NCBI GenBank assembly: GCA_031552535.1
Contig: JAVBMJ010000048.1
Coordinates: forward strand, 1 to 18,020
Direction: 5' to 3'
DNA length: 18,020 bases
Source of the DNA: JAVBMJ01 sp031552535
GTDB lineage: Bacteria; Bacteroidota; Bacteroidia; Bacteroidales; Rikenellaceae
Part shown: piece after piece, positions 1-6,949 of the stretch
Layout: each line of letters begins with the position of its first letter
Numbering within the stretch: the stretch's first letter is position 1
Position numbers and translations under genes: made by a program
The notes under the pieces: generated by a model
Databases searched by the model: none
What the model saw: the letters and a program-made list of their open reading frames with translations, nothing else
What the model was told of the DNA's origin: nothing

Positions 1-1
1 C

Positions 2-415
2 ACGATCGACCCCGCTCTGGCGCAGGTGGCGCGGCTGACGGGCAAGGTCCCGAAGATCCTGGCCGGCGACCGCGGCTACCGGGGCTCAAAGCAATCCGGC
101 GCCACCCGGATCGTGATCCCCTCCTCTCCCCGCGCGAGTGAGGGCCGCCACACCCGCGACAAGAAACGGGTCCTGTTTTGCAAGCGCGCGGGCATCGAGC
201 CTCGCATCGGCCACCTGAAGAGCGACCACCGGCTGGGACGCAACTTCTACAAGGGAACCCAAGGCGACGCCATCAATCTGATGCTCGCAGCAGCGGCTTT
301 CAACTTAAAAAGGACGATGAGGATCCTTTGGCGGCTTATACAGCAATCGATATTCCGCAGCAATACCGGGGTTGTGATCAATTATTGCTGCTCGGCGGAG
401 GTTTGTAAGGGTTGA
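2..415 (+). CDS. IS5-family transposase, C-terminal part (5' end outside window)
   Basis: This is the C-terminal half of a DDE transposase of the IS5 family, the enzyme that cuts and joins the ends of its insertion sequence. The reading frame is open from the first bases of the window, so the true start and the first catalytic Asp lie upstream. Visible are GDRGYRG, which carries the second catalytic Asp, and RAGIEPRIGHLKSDHRLGRN, which carries the catalytic Glu and the basic helix typical of IS5. These are followed by a LMLAAAAFNLKR stretch near the usual C-terminus. About the first 300 bases are rich in G and C at third codon positions, unlike the neighbouring genes, which fits acquisition from elsewhere. 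The last 30 residues match no pattern I know and may be read-through into flanking DNA. Family assignment is confident; whether the element is intact cannot be judged here. Confidence 0.85.
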   Translation, partial: TIDPALAQVARLTGKVPKILAGDRGYRGSKQSGATRIVIPSSPRASEGRHTRDKKRVLFCKRAGIEPRIGHLKSDHRLGRNFYKGTQGDAINLMLAAAAFNLKRTMRILWRLIQQSIFRSNTGVVINYCCSAEVCKG

Positions 416-753
416 CTAAATATTATGAAAGCCGGTAGCGGGATGTCGAACCTGTTCAAGAGCTACGGTAGAGCCGTATCCTGTATTATGTAAAATAGTT
501 GTGAATTATTTTTAGGGTCTTGCATGATATAGGATGCACCCCGGTAATTTTTGAAAGCCGGCTTTCACGATTGCCATCAGCTTTCACCGTATTTCTACGA
601 AAGAAGGTGTCTCAAAATGAAGTGAACCCCAAAAGTTGGACAACAACTTTTGGGGTTCACTTCAAATATTCTTAAACAGTTTCTCAAAGATTGGAGATGG
701 GGAAATCTTAAAAGTCCTTAGGCCAACGTAAGCGCACAAAGGACGCGATAAGG
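416..753. other. Gene-free stretch between IS5 and the decarboxylase gene
   Basis: I see no convincing gene in these 338 bases. They hold TGAAAGCCGG at 426-435, the perfect 16-bp palindrome TGAAAGCCGGCTTTCA at 552-567, and a third related arm, AGCTTTCA, near 579-586. They also hold the long hairpin at 618-664 and the AAACAGTTT motif at 674-682. The right end of the IS5 element should lie here, but I could not identify its terminal repeat without the left end for comparison. Confidence 0.6.
618..664. repeat. 21-bp perfect inverted repeat, IS-end-like or terminator
   Basis: Arms 618-638 and 644-664 are perfect reverse complements, separated by the five bases GACAA. Each arm starts TGAAGTGAACCCC and ends AAAAGTTG, a sequence that resembles the terminal repeats of IS3/IS150-group elements in Bacteroidetes (recalled from family knowledge, not searched). 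The two ends face each other with no interior, so this could be a collapsed element. Read on the minus strand, the hairpin lies about 90 bases past the stop of the decarboxylase gene and is followed by ATTTTG, so it could also terminate that transcript. Both roles are compatible. Confidence 0.7.
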
Positions 754-2145
754 TCAATATCCGAGGATTCGCATCATCGATCTGTAGCTTTGTTCTTTTG
801 CGAACAGTCGTGTGTAGTATTCGTTATCTCCTTTTTCGCGGTCGATTATTATATGTTTTGGAGCAGGGGTTAGGCAGTGTTGTATACCTCCGAATCCGCC
901 CAGTGATTCCTGGTACGCTCCGGTGTGGAAGAACCCGATGTATTGCGGTTCGCCGTTGAGCTTGGGAAGAAATATCGCGTTGGAGTGCGATTCGCCGCTG
1001 TAGTAGTCTTCGCTATCGCATGTGAGGCCTCCTAAGAATACCCGCTGATACTCCTTGTCCCAGTTGTTTACCGGGAGCAGTATGTAGCGCTGGTTGATAC
1101 CCCATGTATCGGGCAGGGTGGTCATGAAGGAACTGTCGATCATATACCAACTCTCGCGGTCGTTCTGCTGTTTTTGGTTTATTATCGAGAAAAGAGTGGC
1201 TCCGCTTTCACCTACGGTAAATGATCCAAATTCGGTAAATATGTTAGGTTCGTCGATTTCGGCCTGGGCGCATGCGTTTTTGATCTGCGCCATTATCTCC
1301 TCGGTAATGTACTCGTACTCGTAGTCGAATGCCAGCGAGTTCTTGATCGGAAAGCCTCCTCCTATGTTCAGAGAGTCCAACTGTGGGCATATTTTTTTCA
1401 ACTCGACATACACGTTCATACACTTGTTGAGCTCATTCCAGTAGTACGATGTGTCTTTAATGCCTGTGTTGATGAAGAAATGGAGCATTTTGAGCTCGAA
1501 CTTCCTGTTGTTTTTGATCTTCTCCTTATAGTAATCGACTATGTCGTTGTAGCGTATGCCCAGGCGCGAGGTATAGAAGTCGAATTTAGGCTCCTCCTCC
1601 GAAGCGATACGTATGCCGATCTTGCATTTTTTGTTGAGCACGTCTTCGAAAAGATCGAGCTCCTGCTTGTTGTCGAGTATTGGAAGCGTATTTTCGAACC
1701 CGTTATTGATCAGGCTTGCAATGTTTTCCACATATTGCGGGCGTTTGAAGCCGTTGCAGATAATGTAAGCGTCTTTGTTGATGAGTCCCGCGTCGTAAAG
1801 CGCATTTATTATATGTATGTCATAGGCCGACGAGGTTTCGAGATGTATATCGTTCTTCAGCGCTTCCTCGAGCACGAACGAAAAGTGGGAGCTTTTGGTG
1901 CAATAGCAATAGTTGTACGACCCCTTGTAGTCGACCTTTGCCATAGCTACATTAAACATACGTTTGGCCCGGTTGATCTGCTGGGATATTTTGGGCAGGT
2001 AGGTTATCTTCAGCGGAGTGCCATACTGTTTTATGACATCCATCAAAGGTACATTGTGAAAATACAATTCGTTATCTATAACCGTGAACTCCTCTTGCGG
2101 AAACTCGAATGTTTGCTCAATAAGGTCGATGTACTTGTTTTTCAT
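754..2145 (-). CDS. speA: PLP-dependent arginine decarboxylase-like protein
   Basis: A fold-type III PLP-dependent decarboxylase of 463 residues, of the short Bacteroidetes type usually annotated as arginine decarboxylase. That enzyme makes agmatine from arginine at the start of polyamine synthesis in the cytoplasm. The PLP lysine is Lys84 in YCTKSSHF. The phosphate-binding glycine run is GGGF at 262-265. The active-site Cys-Asp pair (CDSED) is at 376-377, and the GAY motif that contacts PLP is at 409-411. The usual EPGR motif of the family appears as TEFGSF near 304-309, so substrate contacts may differ. The start is the ATG whose preceding bases read CAGGAG; it gives the expected full N-terminus beginning MKNKYIDL. 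The gene is divergent from the HU-like gene and stands alone. Fold and chemistry are certain; the substrate is inferred, and related enzymes act on diaminopimelate or carboxynorspermidine. Confidence 0.8.
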   Translation of the reverse strand: MKNKYIDLIEQTFEFPQEEFTVIDNELYFHNVPLMDVIKQYGTPLKITYLPKISQQINRAKRMFNVAMAKVDYKGSYNYCYCTKSSHFSFVLEEALKNDIHLETSSAYDIHIINALYDAGLINKDAYIICNGFKRPQYVENIASLINNGFENTLPILDNKQELDLFEDVLNKKCKIGIRIASEEEPKFDFYTSRLGIRYNDIVDYYKEKIKNNRKFELKMLHFFINTGIKDTSYYWNELNKCMNVYVELKKICPQLDSLNIGGGFPIKNSLAFDYEYEYITEEIMAQIKNACAQAEIDEPNIFTEFGSFTVGESGATLFSIINQKQQNDRESWYMIDSSFMTTLPDTWGINQRYILLPVNNWDKEYQRVFLGGLTCDSEDYYSGESHSNAIFLPKLNGEPQYIGFFHTGAYQESLGGFGGIQHCLTPAPKHIIIDREKGDNEYYTRLFAKEQSYRSMMRILGY

Positions 2146-2325
2146 CTCCTGCCTACAGTGTTTTTTAATAATCCGCCTGCGCCGCTTTGTGTTTTTTTAT
2201 GCAATGTAGCTTTGGCGGATTGTGTTATGTCGAAAAATCCGGCGAAAGGTACGGATTTATTTTCTTTGTGCGAAAGAATAGCGCTGTTTTTTTGGGAACA
2301 GGCAACTTTATTCCGGAAAAATGCA

Positions 2326-2333
2326 TATATTTG
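2326..2333 (+). promoter_or_regulatory. Bacteroidetes -7 box (TATATTTG) for the HU-like gene
   Basis: TATATTTG matches the TAnnTTTG consensus exactly and lies 22 bases before the ATG at 2356, leaving a short leader. No good -33 TTTG is visible at the usual 19-21 base spacing, so support rests on the -7 box and its position. Confidence 0.45.
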
Positions 2334-2355
2334 GAAGTTATTTATCTTGGAAGCT

Positions 2356-3009
2356 ATGATAGATCAGATTATTGCCGGTTATATGACGCATAACCACAGA
2401 TTGGTGGTGCCCGGCCTCGGGGCTTTCGTGAAAAAGGATGACAACTCACGTATCGTACTTGTGGTTTTCCTTAAAAACGATGACGGGGTGTTGGCCGGAT
2501 TGCTTGCAAACGAACGTAAATCGGATCAGGCTAAAATTGCGGATCAGATAACGCAATATGTCAAACAGTTGCAGGACCGGATAAAAATCGAAGGAGGCTA
2601 TTATATCGCAGGTATTGGAACGTTGCGTACCAATGAACGTGGAGTTTATTATCTTGACAGCGAGCCTTCTGCCGCTTCAGAGGTTCGTAAACCCGATGAT
2701 ATTGCGTTTCCCGGAACGGTACAGCCCGCATCGCCGCCGGTTCCGGCAGGGCCGCAACATGACCGGCGAGCCACCCCTGACGGAGGGAAAATGCCGGAAA
2801 CTGCGCATTCGGGTGATGCCGCGCCCAGTATTGCGCCTGCACCTGTGGGAACGCCTGCAGGACGGGGTAAAAAACGCGACATGTTTATTGTCATCGCTAT
2901 TATAGCGGCGGTGTTGGCTTTGTTTACTATAATGTACAGCCTTTGGGTAAACCAGGGTCTGTCAAAAGATCAGCCGGAACCCGAACCTGTGGAGAATGTC
3001 GTGCAGTGA
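2356..3009 (+). CDS. Membrane-anchored HU-CCDC81 domain protein
   Basis: A 217-residue protein with an N-terminal HU-CCDC81 domain (about residues 1-100), the Bacteroidetes variant of the HU/IHF DNA-binding fold. The signature VVPGLGAFV is at 17-25 and IAGIGTL is near 84-90. A Pro/Ala-rich linker (about 103-170) leads to a basic patch GRGKKRD and one membrane helix at about 176-197, with only some 20 acidic residues after it. The domain order puts the HU domain in the cytoplasm and a short tail outside. Relatives commonly end in a periplasmic SPOR domain that binds denuded peptidoglycan; none is present here. The frame is open much further upstream, but that part lies antisense to the decarboxylase gene. 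I chose the ATG at 2356 because it begins exactly at the domain and follows a -7 box. A role linking nucleoid and envelope is inferred. Confidence 0.8.
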   Translation: MIDQIIAGYMTHNHRLVVPGLGAFVKKDDNSRIVLVVFLKNDDGVLAGLLANERKSDQAKIADQITQYVKQLQDRIKIEGGYYIAGIGTLRTNERGVYYLDSEPSAASEVRKPDDIAFPGTVQPASPPVPAGPQHDRRATPDGGKMPETAHSGDAAPSIAPAPVGTPAGRGKKRDMFIVIAIIAAVLALFTIMYSLWVNQGLSKDQPEPEPVENVVQ

Positions 3010-3075
3010 TTTCTGTATATGCGACCGGTCGTTGAGCCGGGATACTTTTTCAATAACCTATTAATCTGATTGCTT

Positions 3076-3465
3076 ATGATTGAGGACGTCTTAGGAGGAA
3101 CATTTTTGGGTTTGGGCCTGTTTATTGCATTATTTGCTTTAGGCCTTGCGGTGTTTATGATAGTTACGATGTGGAGGCTTTTCGAGAAGGCCGGCAAATC
3201 AGGCTGGGCGGCCATTATTCCCATCTATAACTACATAGTTTTGCTGGAAATAGCAGGGAAGCCTCTGTGGTGGATCGTGTGGCTATTCATTCCCGGAGCG
3301 AATCTCGTTGTCGCTATATGGGTTACCAATATGATCTCTAAGAGCTTTGGATATGACGAGGCTTTTACTGTGGGGCTTTTGCTGCTGCCAATCATATTCT
3401 ATCCGTTGCTTGCATTTGGCGACTCCGTATACCGCGGTCCTTACGGAGACGCCGGGACGTATTAA
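3076..3465 (+). CDS. DUF5684 family membrane protein
   Basis: A 129-residue integral membrane protein with about four hydrophobic segments: roughly residues 8-32, 45-60, 65-85 and 95-115. Between the first two lies the family signature MWRLFEKAGKSGWAAIIP followed by YNYIVLLEIAGKP. The signature and the closing FGDSVYRGP match DUF5684, a small domain found alone or fused in front of signal peptidase I in some Bacteroidetes. The function is not known. The ATG at 3076 is preferred over an in-frame TTG two codons earlier. It lies 66 bases after the HU-like gene on the same strand, so co-transcription is possible. The hairpin at 3524-3557 probably ends the unit. Confidence 0.75.
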   Translation: MIEDVLGGTFLGLGLFIALFALGLAVFMIVTMWRLFEKAGKSGWAAIIPIYNYIVLLEIAGKPLWWIVWLFIPGANLVVAIWVTNMISKSFGYDEAFTVGLLLLPIIFYPLLAFGDSVYRGPYGDAGTY

Positions 3466-3523
3466 ACGCCCTGAATACGACTGGCAGCAAGGCGGATGTA
3501 ATTTATGCTGTAGCCGATTAGGT

Positions 3524-3557
3524 AACGGCGATCTTCCCGGCAGGGGAGATCGCCGTT
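3524..3557 (+). terminator. Hairpin after the DUF5684 gene
   Basis: Arms 3524-3538 and 3543-3557 pair over 15 bases with one G-U, starting AACGGCGATCT and closing on the loop GGCA. No long T-run follows, so it is a strong hairpin but an imperfect intrinsic terminator. It separates the DUF5684 gene from the sigma-54 activator operon. Confidence 0.6.
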
Positions 3558-3700
3558 CTATGGTTATAACGAGCGGAACTTCCTGTGGGCGGGACAGCCT
3601 GCAGGATTGCGGAAAAGTCGGATGGACGCTTCGGCGAGTGTGGCGTTTTCATAAAAAAGCATTATCTTTACGTGCCGTTTTGTGGAGGATAATATAGAGT

Positions 3701-4915
3701 ATGGATATTCAGTCTGTCAAACAGAGATTCGGAATAATAGGCAACGACGAAGCGCTGAACCGTTCACTCGAAGTGGCCATGCGTGTGGCTTCGACCGATC
3801 TCTCCGTGCTTGTCACAGGAGAGAGCGGAGTGGGAAAAGAGTTTTTCCCGCAGGTGATCCATTTCCTGAGTCCGCGCAAACATAATCGCTATATCGCGGT
3901 CAATTGCGGAGCTATTCCGGAGGGAACTATCGACTCAGAGTTGTTCGGACACGAAAAGGGTGCGTTTACCGGGGCCTCGGAGGCGCGTAAAGGATATTTC
4001 GAGGAAGCCAACGGAGGAACTATTTTCCTCGATGAGGTGGCCGAATTGCCCCATTCTACACAGGTCAGATTGCTCAGGGTGTTGCAGACGGGTGAGTTTA
4101 TAAGGGTCGGTTCGTCGAAGACGCAAAGGACCAACGTGCGTGTGGTGGCGGCATCTAATATCAACCTGTCGCAGGCTATAACGTCGGGGCTTTTCAGGGA
4201 GGATCTCTATTACCGGTTGAACACGGTGCCGATTAACGTGCCGCCGCTTCGGGAACGCAGGGGGGATATATACATGTTGTTCCGCAGGTTTGCCAACGAC
4301 GTCGCTCTGCAGTACCGCATGCCGGCTATTACGCTCGACGACGGTGCCCGCAGCCTGCTGGAGCACTATGCATGGCCGGGCAATATCCGCCAGTTGAAGA
4401 ATGTGGCCGAGCAGATTTCGGCCGTGGAGGAGTCGCGCATCATAAGCGAAAATATTTTGCGGAAATATCTTCCCGATTTCTCGACCAACCGTTTGTCTAT
4501 GGTTGCCGGAGCGAGATCGCCGCAGCCGGTTAGCGACGAGCGTGATATATTATATAAGGTGCTGTTCGATCTGCGGAGCGACATGCACGAATTAAAACAA
4601 ATGGTGGCCGACCTGGCGAGACGTGGTGCGCCGTTGCATGAACGCAAAGGCGATATCGCCGGATTTTTGACCGGAGGTGGAGAGCCACAGGGTGTAGAGC
4701 GGCATAATATCCCGGACCTGGAGCCTGTGTTTGCCGACACGGAAGAGGTTACCGATGTGCAGCAGCAGGAAAAGACCAAGGCCCATGCACAGCGCGAAGC
4801 CATTGTGGCGGCGTTGAAACGCAATGGGGGCAGGCGTAAGGAAGCGGCCCGGGAGTTGTTTATATCAGAAAGGACGCTTTACCGGAAAATAAAAGAACTG
4901 GGAATCGATGAATAG
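3701..4915 (+). CDS. Sigma-54-dependent transcriptional activator lacking a sensory domain
   Basis: A 404-residue bacterial enhancer-binding protein that would use ATP to open promoters held by sigma-54 RNA polymerase. The AAA+ domain starts almost at the N-terminus: Walker A GESGVGKE at 40-47, the sigma-54-contacting GAFTGA loop at 87-92, Walker B GTIFLDE at 106-112, and the arginine-rich segment ending PPLRERRGD. A Fis-type helix-turn-helix lies at the C-terminus (about 363-402), containing NGGRRKEAARELFISERTLYRKI. No receiver, PAS or GAF domain precedes the AAA+ domain, so activity must be set by another protein or by expression. The last codons overlap the start of lptE by 8 bases, which indicates translational coupling. 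This activator, LptE and SecG neighbourhood is common in Bacteroidetes. Target promoters are unknown. Confidence 0.92.
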   Translation: MDIQSVKQRFGIIGNDEALNRSLEVAMRVASTDLSVLVTGESGVGKEFFPQVIHFLSPRKHNRYIAVNCGAIPEGTIDSELFGHEKGAFTGASEARKGYFEEANGGTIFLDEVAELPHSTQVRLLRVLQTGEFIRVGSSKTQRTNVRVVAASNINLSQAITSGLFREDLYYRLNTVPINVPPLRERRGDIYMLFRRFANDVALQYRMPAITLDDGARSLLEHYAWPGNIRQLKNVAEQISAVEESRIISENILRKYLPDFSTNRLSMVAGARSPQPVSDERDILYKVLFDLRSDMHELKQMVADLARRGAPLHERKGDIAGFLTGGGEPQGVERHNIPDLEPVFADTEEVTDVQQQEKTKAHAQREAIVAALKRNGGRRKEAARELFISERTLYRKIKELGIDE

Positions 4916-5432
4916 TGGCATTGGATTCATATCGCGGGTTTTATCTGTAGCAGCAGCCCTTGCCGTTTTTGGAGGCTGTAAGGTTAGCTACACATTGTCG
5001 GGAGCATCGATAGACCCGGCGGTGAGGAGTGTCAGCATAGCTTATTTCCCGAACAATGCCTCGATGGTATCGCCTATGCTGAGCACCACGTTTACCGATG
5101 CGTTGAAGGATAAATTTTCGCGCCAGACCAAACTTGATGTCGTGCGTGAGGGCGGCGATATGAACTTCGAGGGCGAGATCACCAACTACACCTCCACTCC
5201 GTCGTCTGTTTCGGGCGAGACACAGCGTGCGGCTATGAACCGCCTGACGATAACAGTCAGGGTTAGATTTACCAACCGCGTGCAGCCTGCGATGAACTAT
5301 TCGCGTTCTTTTTCGGCCTATGACGACTACCCGAGCACCACATTTTTGCAGGAAGCCGAGGCGACGCTCATTCCGCAGATCGTAGATAAACTCATCGAGG
5401 ATATCTTCAATGCGGCGGTGTCTAACTGGTAA
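4908..5432 (+). CDS. lptE: LptE-family LPS assembly lipoprotein
   Basis: A 174-residue outer-membrane lipoprotein of the Bacteroidetes LptE group. LptE plugs and supports LptD, the barrel that inserts lipopolysaccharide into the outer leaflet. A hydrophobic signal peptide runs to the lipobox FGGC, with Cys24 as the lipidated residue. It is followed by KVSYTLSGASID and the family pattern SVSIAYFPNNA near residues 42-52. The C-terminal part ends with the amphipathic helix LIPQIVDKLIEDIFNAAVSNW, typical of the family. The start ATG lies inside the end of the activator gene, an 8-base overlap. LptE sequences are weakly conserved, so the assignment rests on the lipobox, length, family-like strands and the secG neighbourhood. 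Confidence 0.85.
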   Translation: MNSGIGFISRVLSVAAALAVFGGCKVSYTLSGASIDPAVRSVSIAYFPNNASMVSPMLSTTFTDALKDKFSRQTKLDVVREGGDMNFEGEITNYTSTPSSVSGETQRAAMNRLTITVRVRFTNRVQPAMNYSRSFSAYDDYPSTTFLQEAEATLIPQIVDKLIEDIFNAAVSNW

Positions 5433-5492
5433 TCATGCAGGGAGAGTGATCTGAGTGACTAATTTATTTGATGGGTTTTATAAAAAACATAT

Positions 5493-5999
5493 ATGGATAG
5501 TTTCAAGGAATATGTGGCCTCGTCGGGTAAGACGGCTGCTCCGGAGACGGAACGATTGAAGGAGATATTGGAAAATTATCCCTGGTTTACGACCGCAAGG
5601 ATAGTGCTCAACAGCCGGGAGCATAAAGTGGGCCCGCGCCTGGCGCTCCATCTTGTGAACCGCCCGGCCCCGAAGGAGTTTCTTAAAGAATTCTCGGCCG
5701 ATGAGTTGGCCCGTGTTTCTCAGGAAGAGATAATCGACGGTTTTCTGGAACGCGGGGAGCACCGGATCGTGCCGAAGGGAACTGAAGACGCAGATAATGT
5801 CGACGATAAGCTGGCTTCTTTATCGGATGTCGACGACGACATAGTGTCGGAGGAATTGGCCCGGATATACAGTTCGCAACGCCTTTATGATAAGGCTGTG
5901 GCGATGTATCGAAAATTAATTTTGCGATATCCGGAAAAAAGTATTTATTTTGCCAAAATTCTCGTGGAATTAGAGAAGGAAATGAATCAGAAAAACTAA
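5493..5999 (+). CDS. TPR-like protein of the lptE-secG operon
   Basis: A 168-residue soluble protein without a signal peptide. The N-terminal half is charged and helical (DSFKEYV, then LKEILENYPWFTTARIVL). A very acidic linker near 110-116 (DVDDDI) leads to one recognisable tetratricopeptide-like unit at about 118-160, reading SEELARIYSSQRLYDKAVAMY and ending in YPEKSIYFAKIL. The same type of gene commonly sits directly before secG in Bacteroidetes genomes; its molecular role is not established. It lies 60 bases after lptE and 15 bases before secG on the same strand, which indicates one operon. I would call it a conserved hypothetical with a helical-repeat scaffold. Confidence 0.75.
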   Translation: MDSFKEYVASSGKTAAPETERLKEILENYPWFTTARIVLNSREHKVGPRLALHLVNRPAPKEFLKEFSADELARVSQEEIIDGFLERGEHRIVPKGTEDADNVDDKLASLSDVDDDIVSEELARIYSSQRLYDKAVAMYRKLILRYPEKSIYFAKILVELEKEMNQKN

Positions 6000-6014
6000 A
6001 AATAATTTACCGGA

Positions 6015-6368
6015 ATGTATATTTTTTGTATCGCAGCTATCTTGTTTGCAAGCGTTTTGATTATTCTCGCCGTACTGGCACAGAGTCCCAAGAGCGGGAT
6101 GGCTGCCAATTTTGGAGCCTCGAATCAGGTTATGGGTGTGCGCCAGACTTCGGATTTTTTGGAGAAATTTACTTGGGGATTGGCAATTTCGATTGTCGTG
6201 TTGAGCCTTTTTGCCACTATGGCTATGCCTAAGGGGAAGATTGCTGCCAGTAAGAGCGGGTTGGAGCGAGCCATAGAGCAGACTCAAACAAGCAATGAAT
6301 CTTTGTTGCCCAACCAGACAGGAACGCTTCCTGTTGAAGGTGCGGATGCCGGATCTGAGGAAGAGTAG
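6015..6368 (+). CDS. secG: Preprotein translocase subunit SecG
   Basis: SecG, 117 residues, is the small partner of SecY and SecE in the inner-membrane protein export channel. Two membrane helices are visible at about 1-22 and 50-72. The conserved cytoplasmic loop between them contains LAQSPKSGMAANFG, the SecG signature QxxKxxGLxxxFG in Bacteroidetes form. The hydrophilic C-terminal tail (about 75-117) is low-complexity and ends in acidic residues, longer than in E. coli but usual in this phylum. The gene starts 15 bases after the TPR-like gene and is followed by a strong terminator hairpin, so it is the last gene of the operon starting at 3701. Confidence 0.92.
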   Translation: MYIFCIAAILFASVLIILAVLAQSPKSGMAANFGASNQVMGVRQTSDFLEKFTWGLAISIVVLSLFATMAMPKGKIAASKSGLERAIEQTQTSNESLLPNQTGTLPVEGADAGSEEE

Positions 6369-6422
6369 TTCCGGAGTAATAAATGCCTGGGCCACACATG
6401 TGCCAGTGGTCGGGCTAAAGTG

Positions 6423-6460
6423 ATTCAGGGCGCCTTTCTGTAAGGAGAGGCGCCCTGAAT
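6423..6460 (+). terminator. Terminator hairpin after secG
   Basis: Arms ATTCAGGGCGCCT (6423-6435) and AGGCGCCCTGAAT (6448-6460) are perfect complements with a 12-base loop, followed by TTGTTGC. The hairpin lies 54 bases past the secG stop, between converging genes, and can serve both strands. Confidence 0.85.
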
Positions 6461-6531
6461 TTGTTGCAAATATTTTATTGGTATGTCATGACTGGTTAAA
6501 CAGCTCCTGATTACAATCACACTCGTTTGCC

Positions 6532-6765
6532 TTATTTCTCCATATTCCCACCATCGAGTTCCCATGAAAGGGCACAGGTAGGGCATAACTCCACTATCTC
6601 CTTGATCTTTTCGGTCGAAGCCCCCTGCATATTTATCCACGGAGACCGCGAGAGACTGAATACCTGCGGAAGACGTGTGATACAAATGGCCGAATGGCAA
6701 CACAACTCCGACCGCCAATGAACGGTGATCTCACCGTTGGAATATGTCTTGTGGACGCTACGCAT
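6532..6765 (-). CDS. Small divergent 4Fe-4S ferredoxin-like protein (Fer4_19 type)
   Basis: A 77-residue protein matching the divergent mono-cluster ferredoxin domain (Fer4_19, PF06902 type). The order is EITVHWRSELCCHSAIC at 12-28, then LPQVF, the SPWI motif near 41-44, and the closing CPTCALSWE at 61-69. The usual ligands are the Cys-His-Cys group (Cys22 or Cys23, His24, Cys28) and Cys61. Relatives normally have Gly where Cys64 stands, so this protein has one extra potential ligand. It would carry electrons or act as a redox sensor in the cytoplasm; no partner gene is adjacent. It converges with secG. A 12-bp palindrome (6779-6790) lies just upstream. The domain call is good; the function is unknown. 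Confidence 0.8.
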   Translation of the reverse strand: MRSVHKTYSNGEITVHWRSELCCHSAICITRLPQVFSLSRSPWINMQGASTEKIKEIVELCPTCALSWELDGGNMEK

Positions 6766-6778
6766 ACCCGGACCTTTT

Positions 6779-6790
6779 GAAGTATACTTC
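6779..6790. promoter_or_regulatory. 12-bp perfect palindrome upstream of the ferredoxin gene
   Basis: GAAGTATACTTC is a perfect dyad 13 bases upstream of the ferredoxin-like start codon, a place where an operator would sit. No known regulator motif is recognised. Confidence 0.35.
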
Positions 6791-6875
6791 GTTATAAATT
6801 ATTGTAATAAAGATGATAGCACAATTCGTACCAAAACCTATCGGCCAGGCGCAACCATCCGTTTTTTAAAAGTAG

Positions 6876-6949
6876 CTTAGAAACTGTTTGGAAATATTGC
6901 CGGAAGAGGTGGAAAACAACGGGAGAAATATTTTTAAACAGTTTATAAG
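6876..6949. repeat. Inverted repeat element with AAACTGTTT/AAACAGTTT ends
   Basis: Arms 6876-6898 and 6927-6949 match at 20 of 23 positions, and two of the mismatches are G-T and so still pair in RNA. The left arm starts CTTAGAAACTGTTT and the right arm ends AAACAGTTTATAAG. A purine-rich 28-base spacer separates them. The element shares its last bases with the next inverted repeat. Confidence 0.65.

Noticed and set aside
2244..2275. TTTC-N20-TACCTTTC on the minus strand as a promoter for the decarboxylase gene
   Set aside because: The spacing is right, but both boxes end in C rather than the consensus G and the position is not otherwise supported.
1480..2355. Long open frame upstream of the HU-like gene, in frame with it
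   Set aside because: It lies antisense to the well-supported decarboxylase gene and has no family features. The HU domain begins exactly at the ATG at 2356.
3663..3670. TATCTTTA as a -7 box for the sigma-54 activator operon
   Set aside because: It misses the final G of the consensus and has no -33 partner, so it is too weak to list as a promoter.
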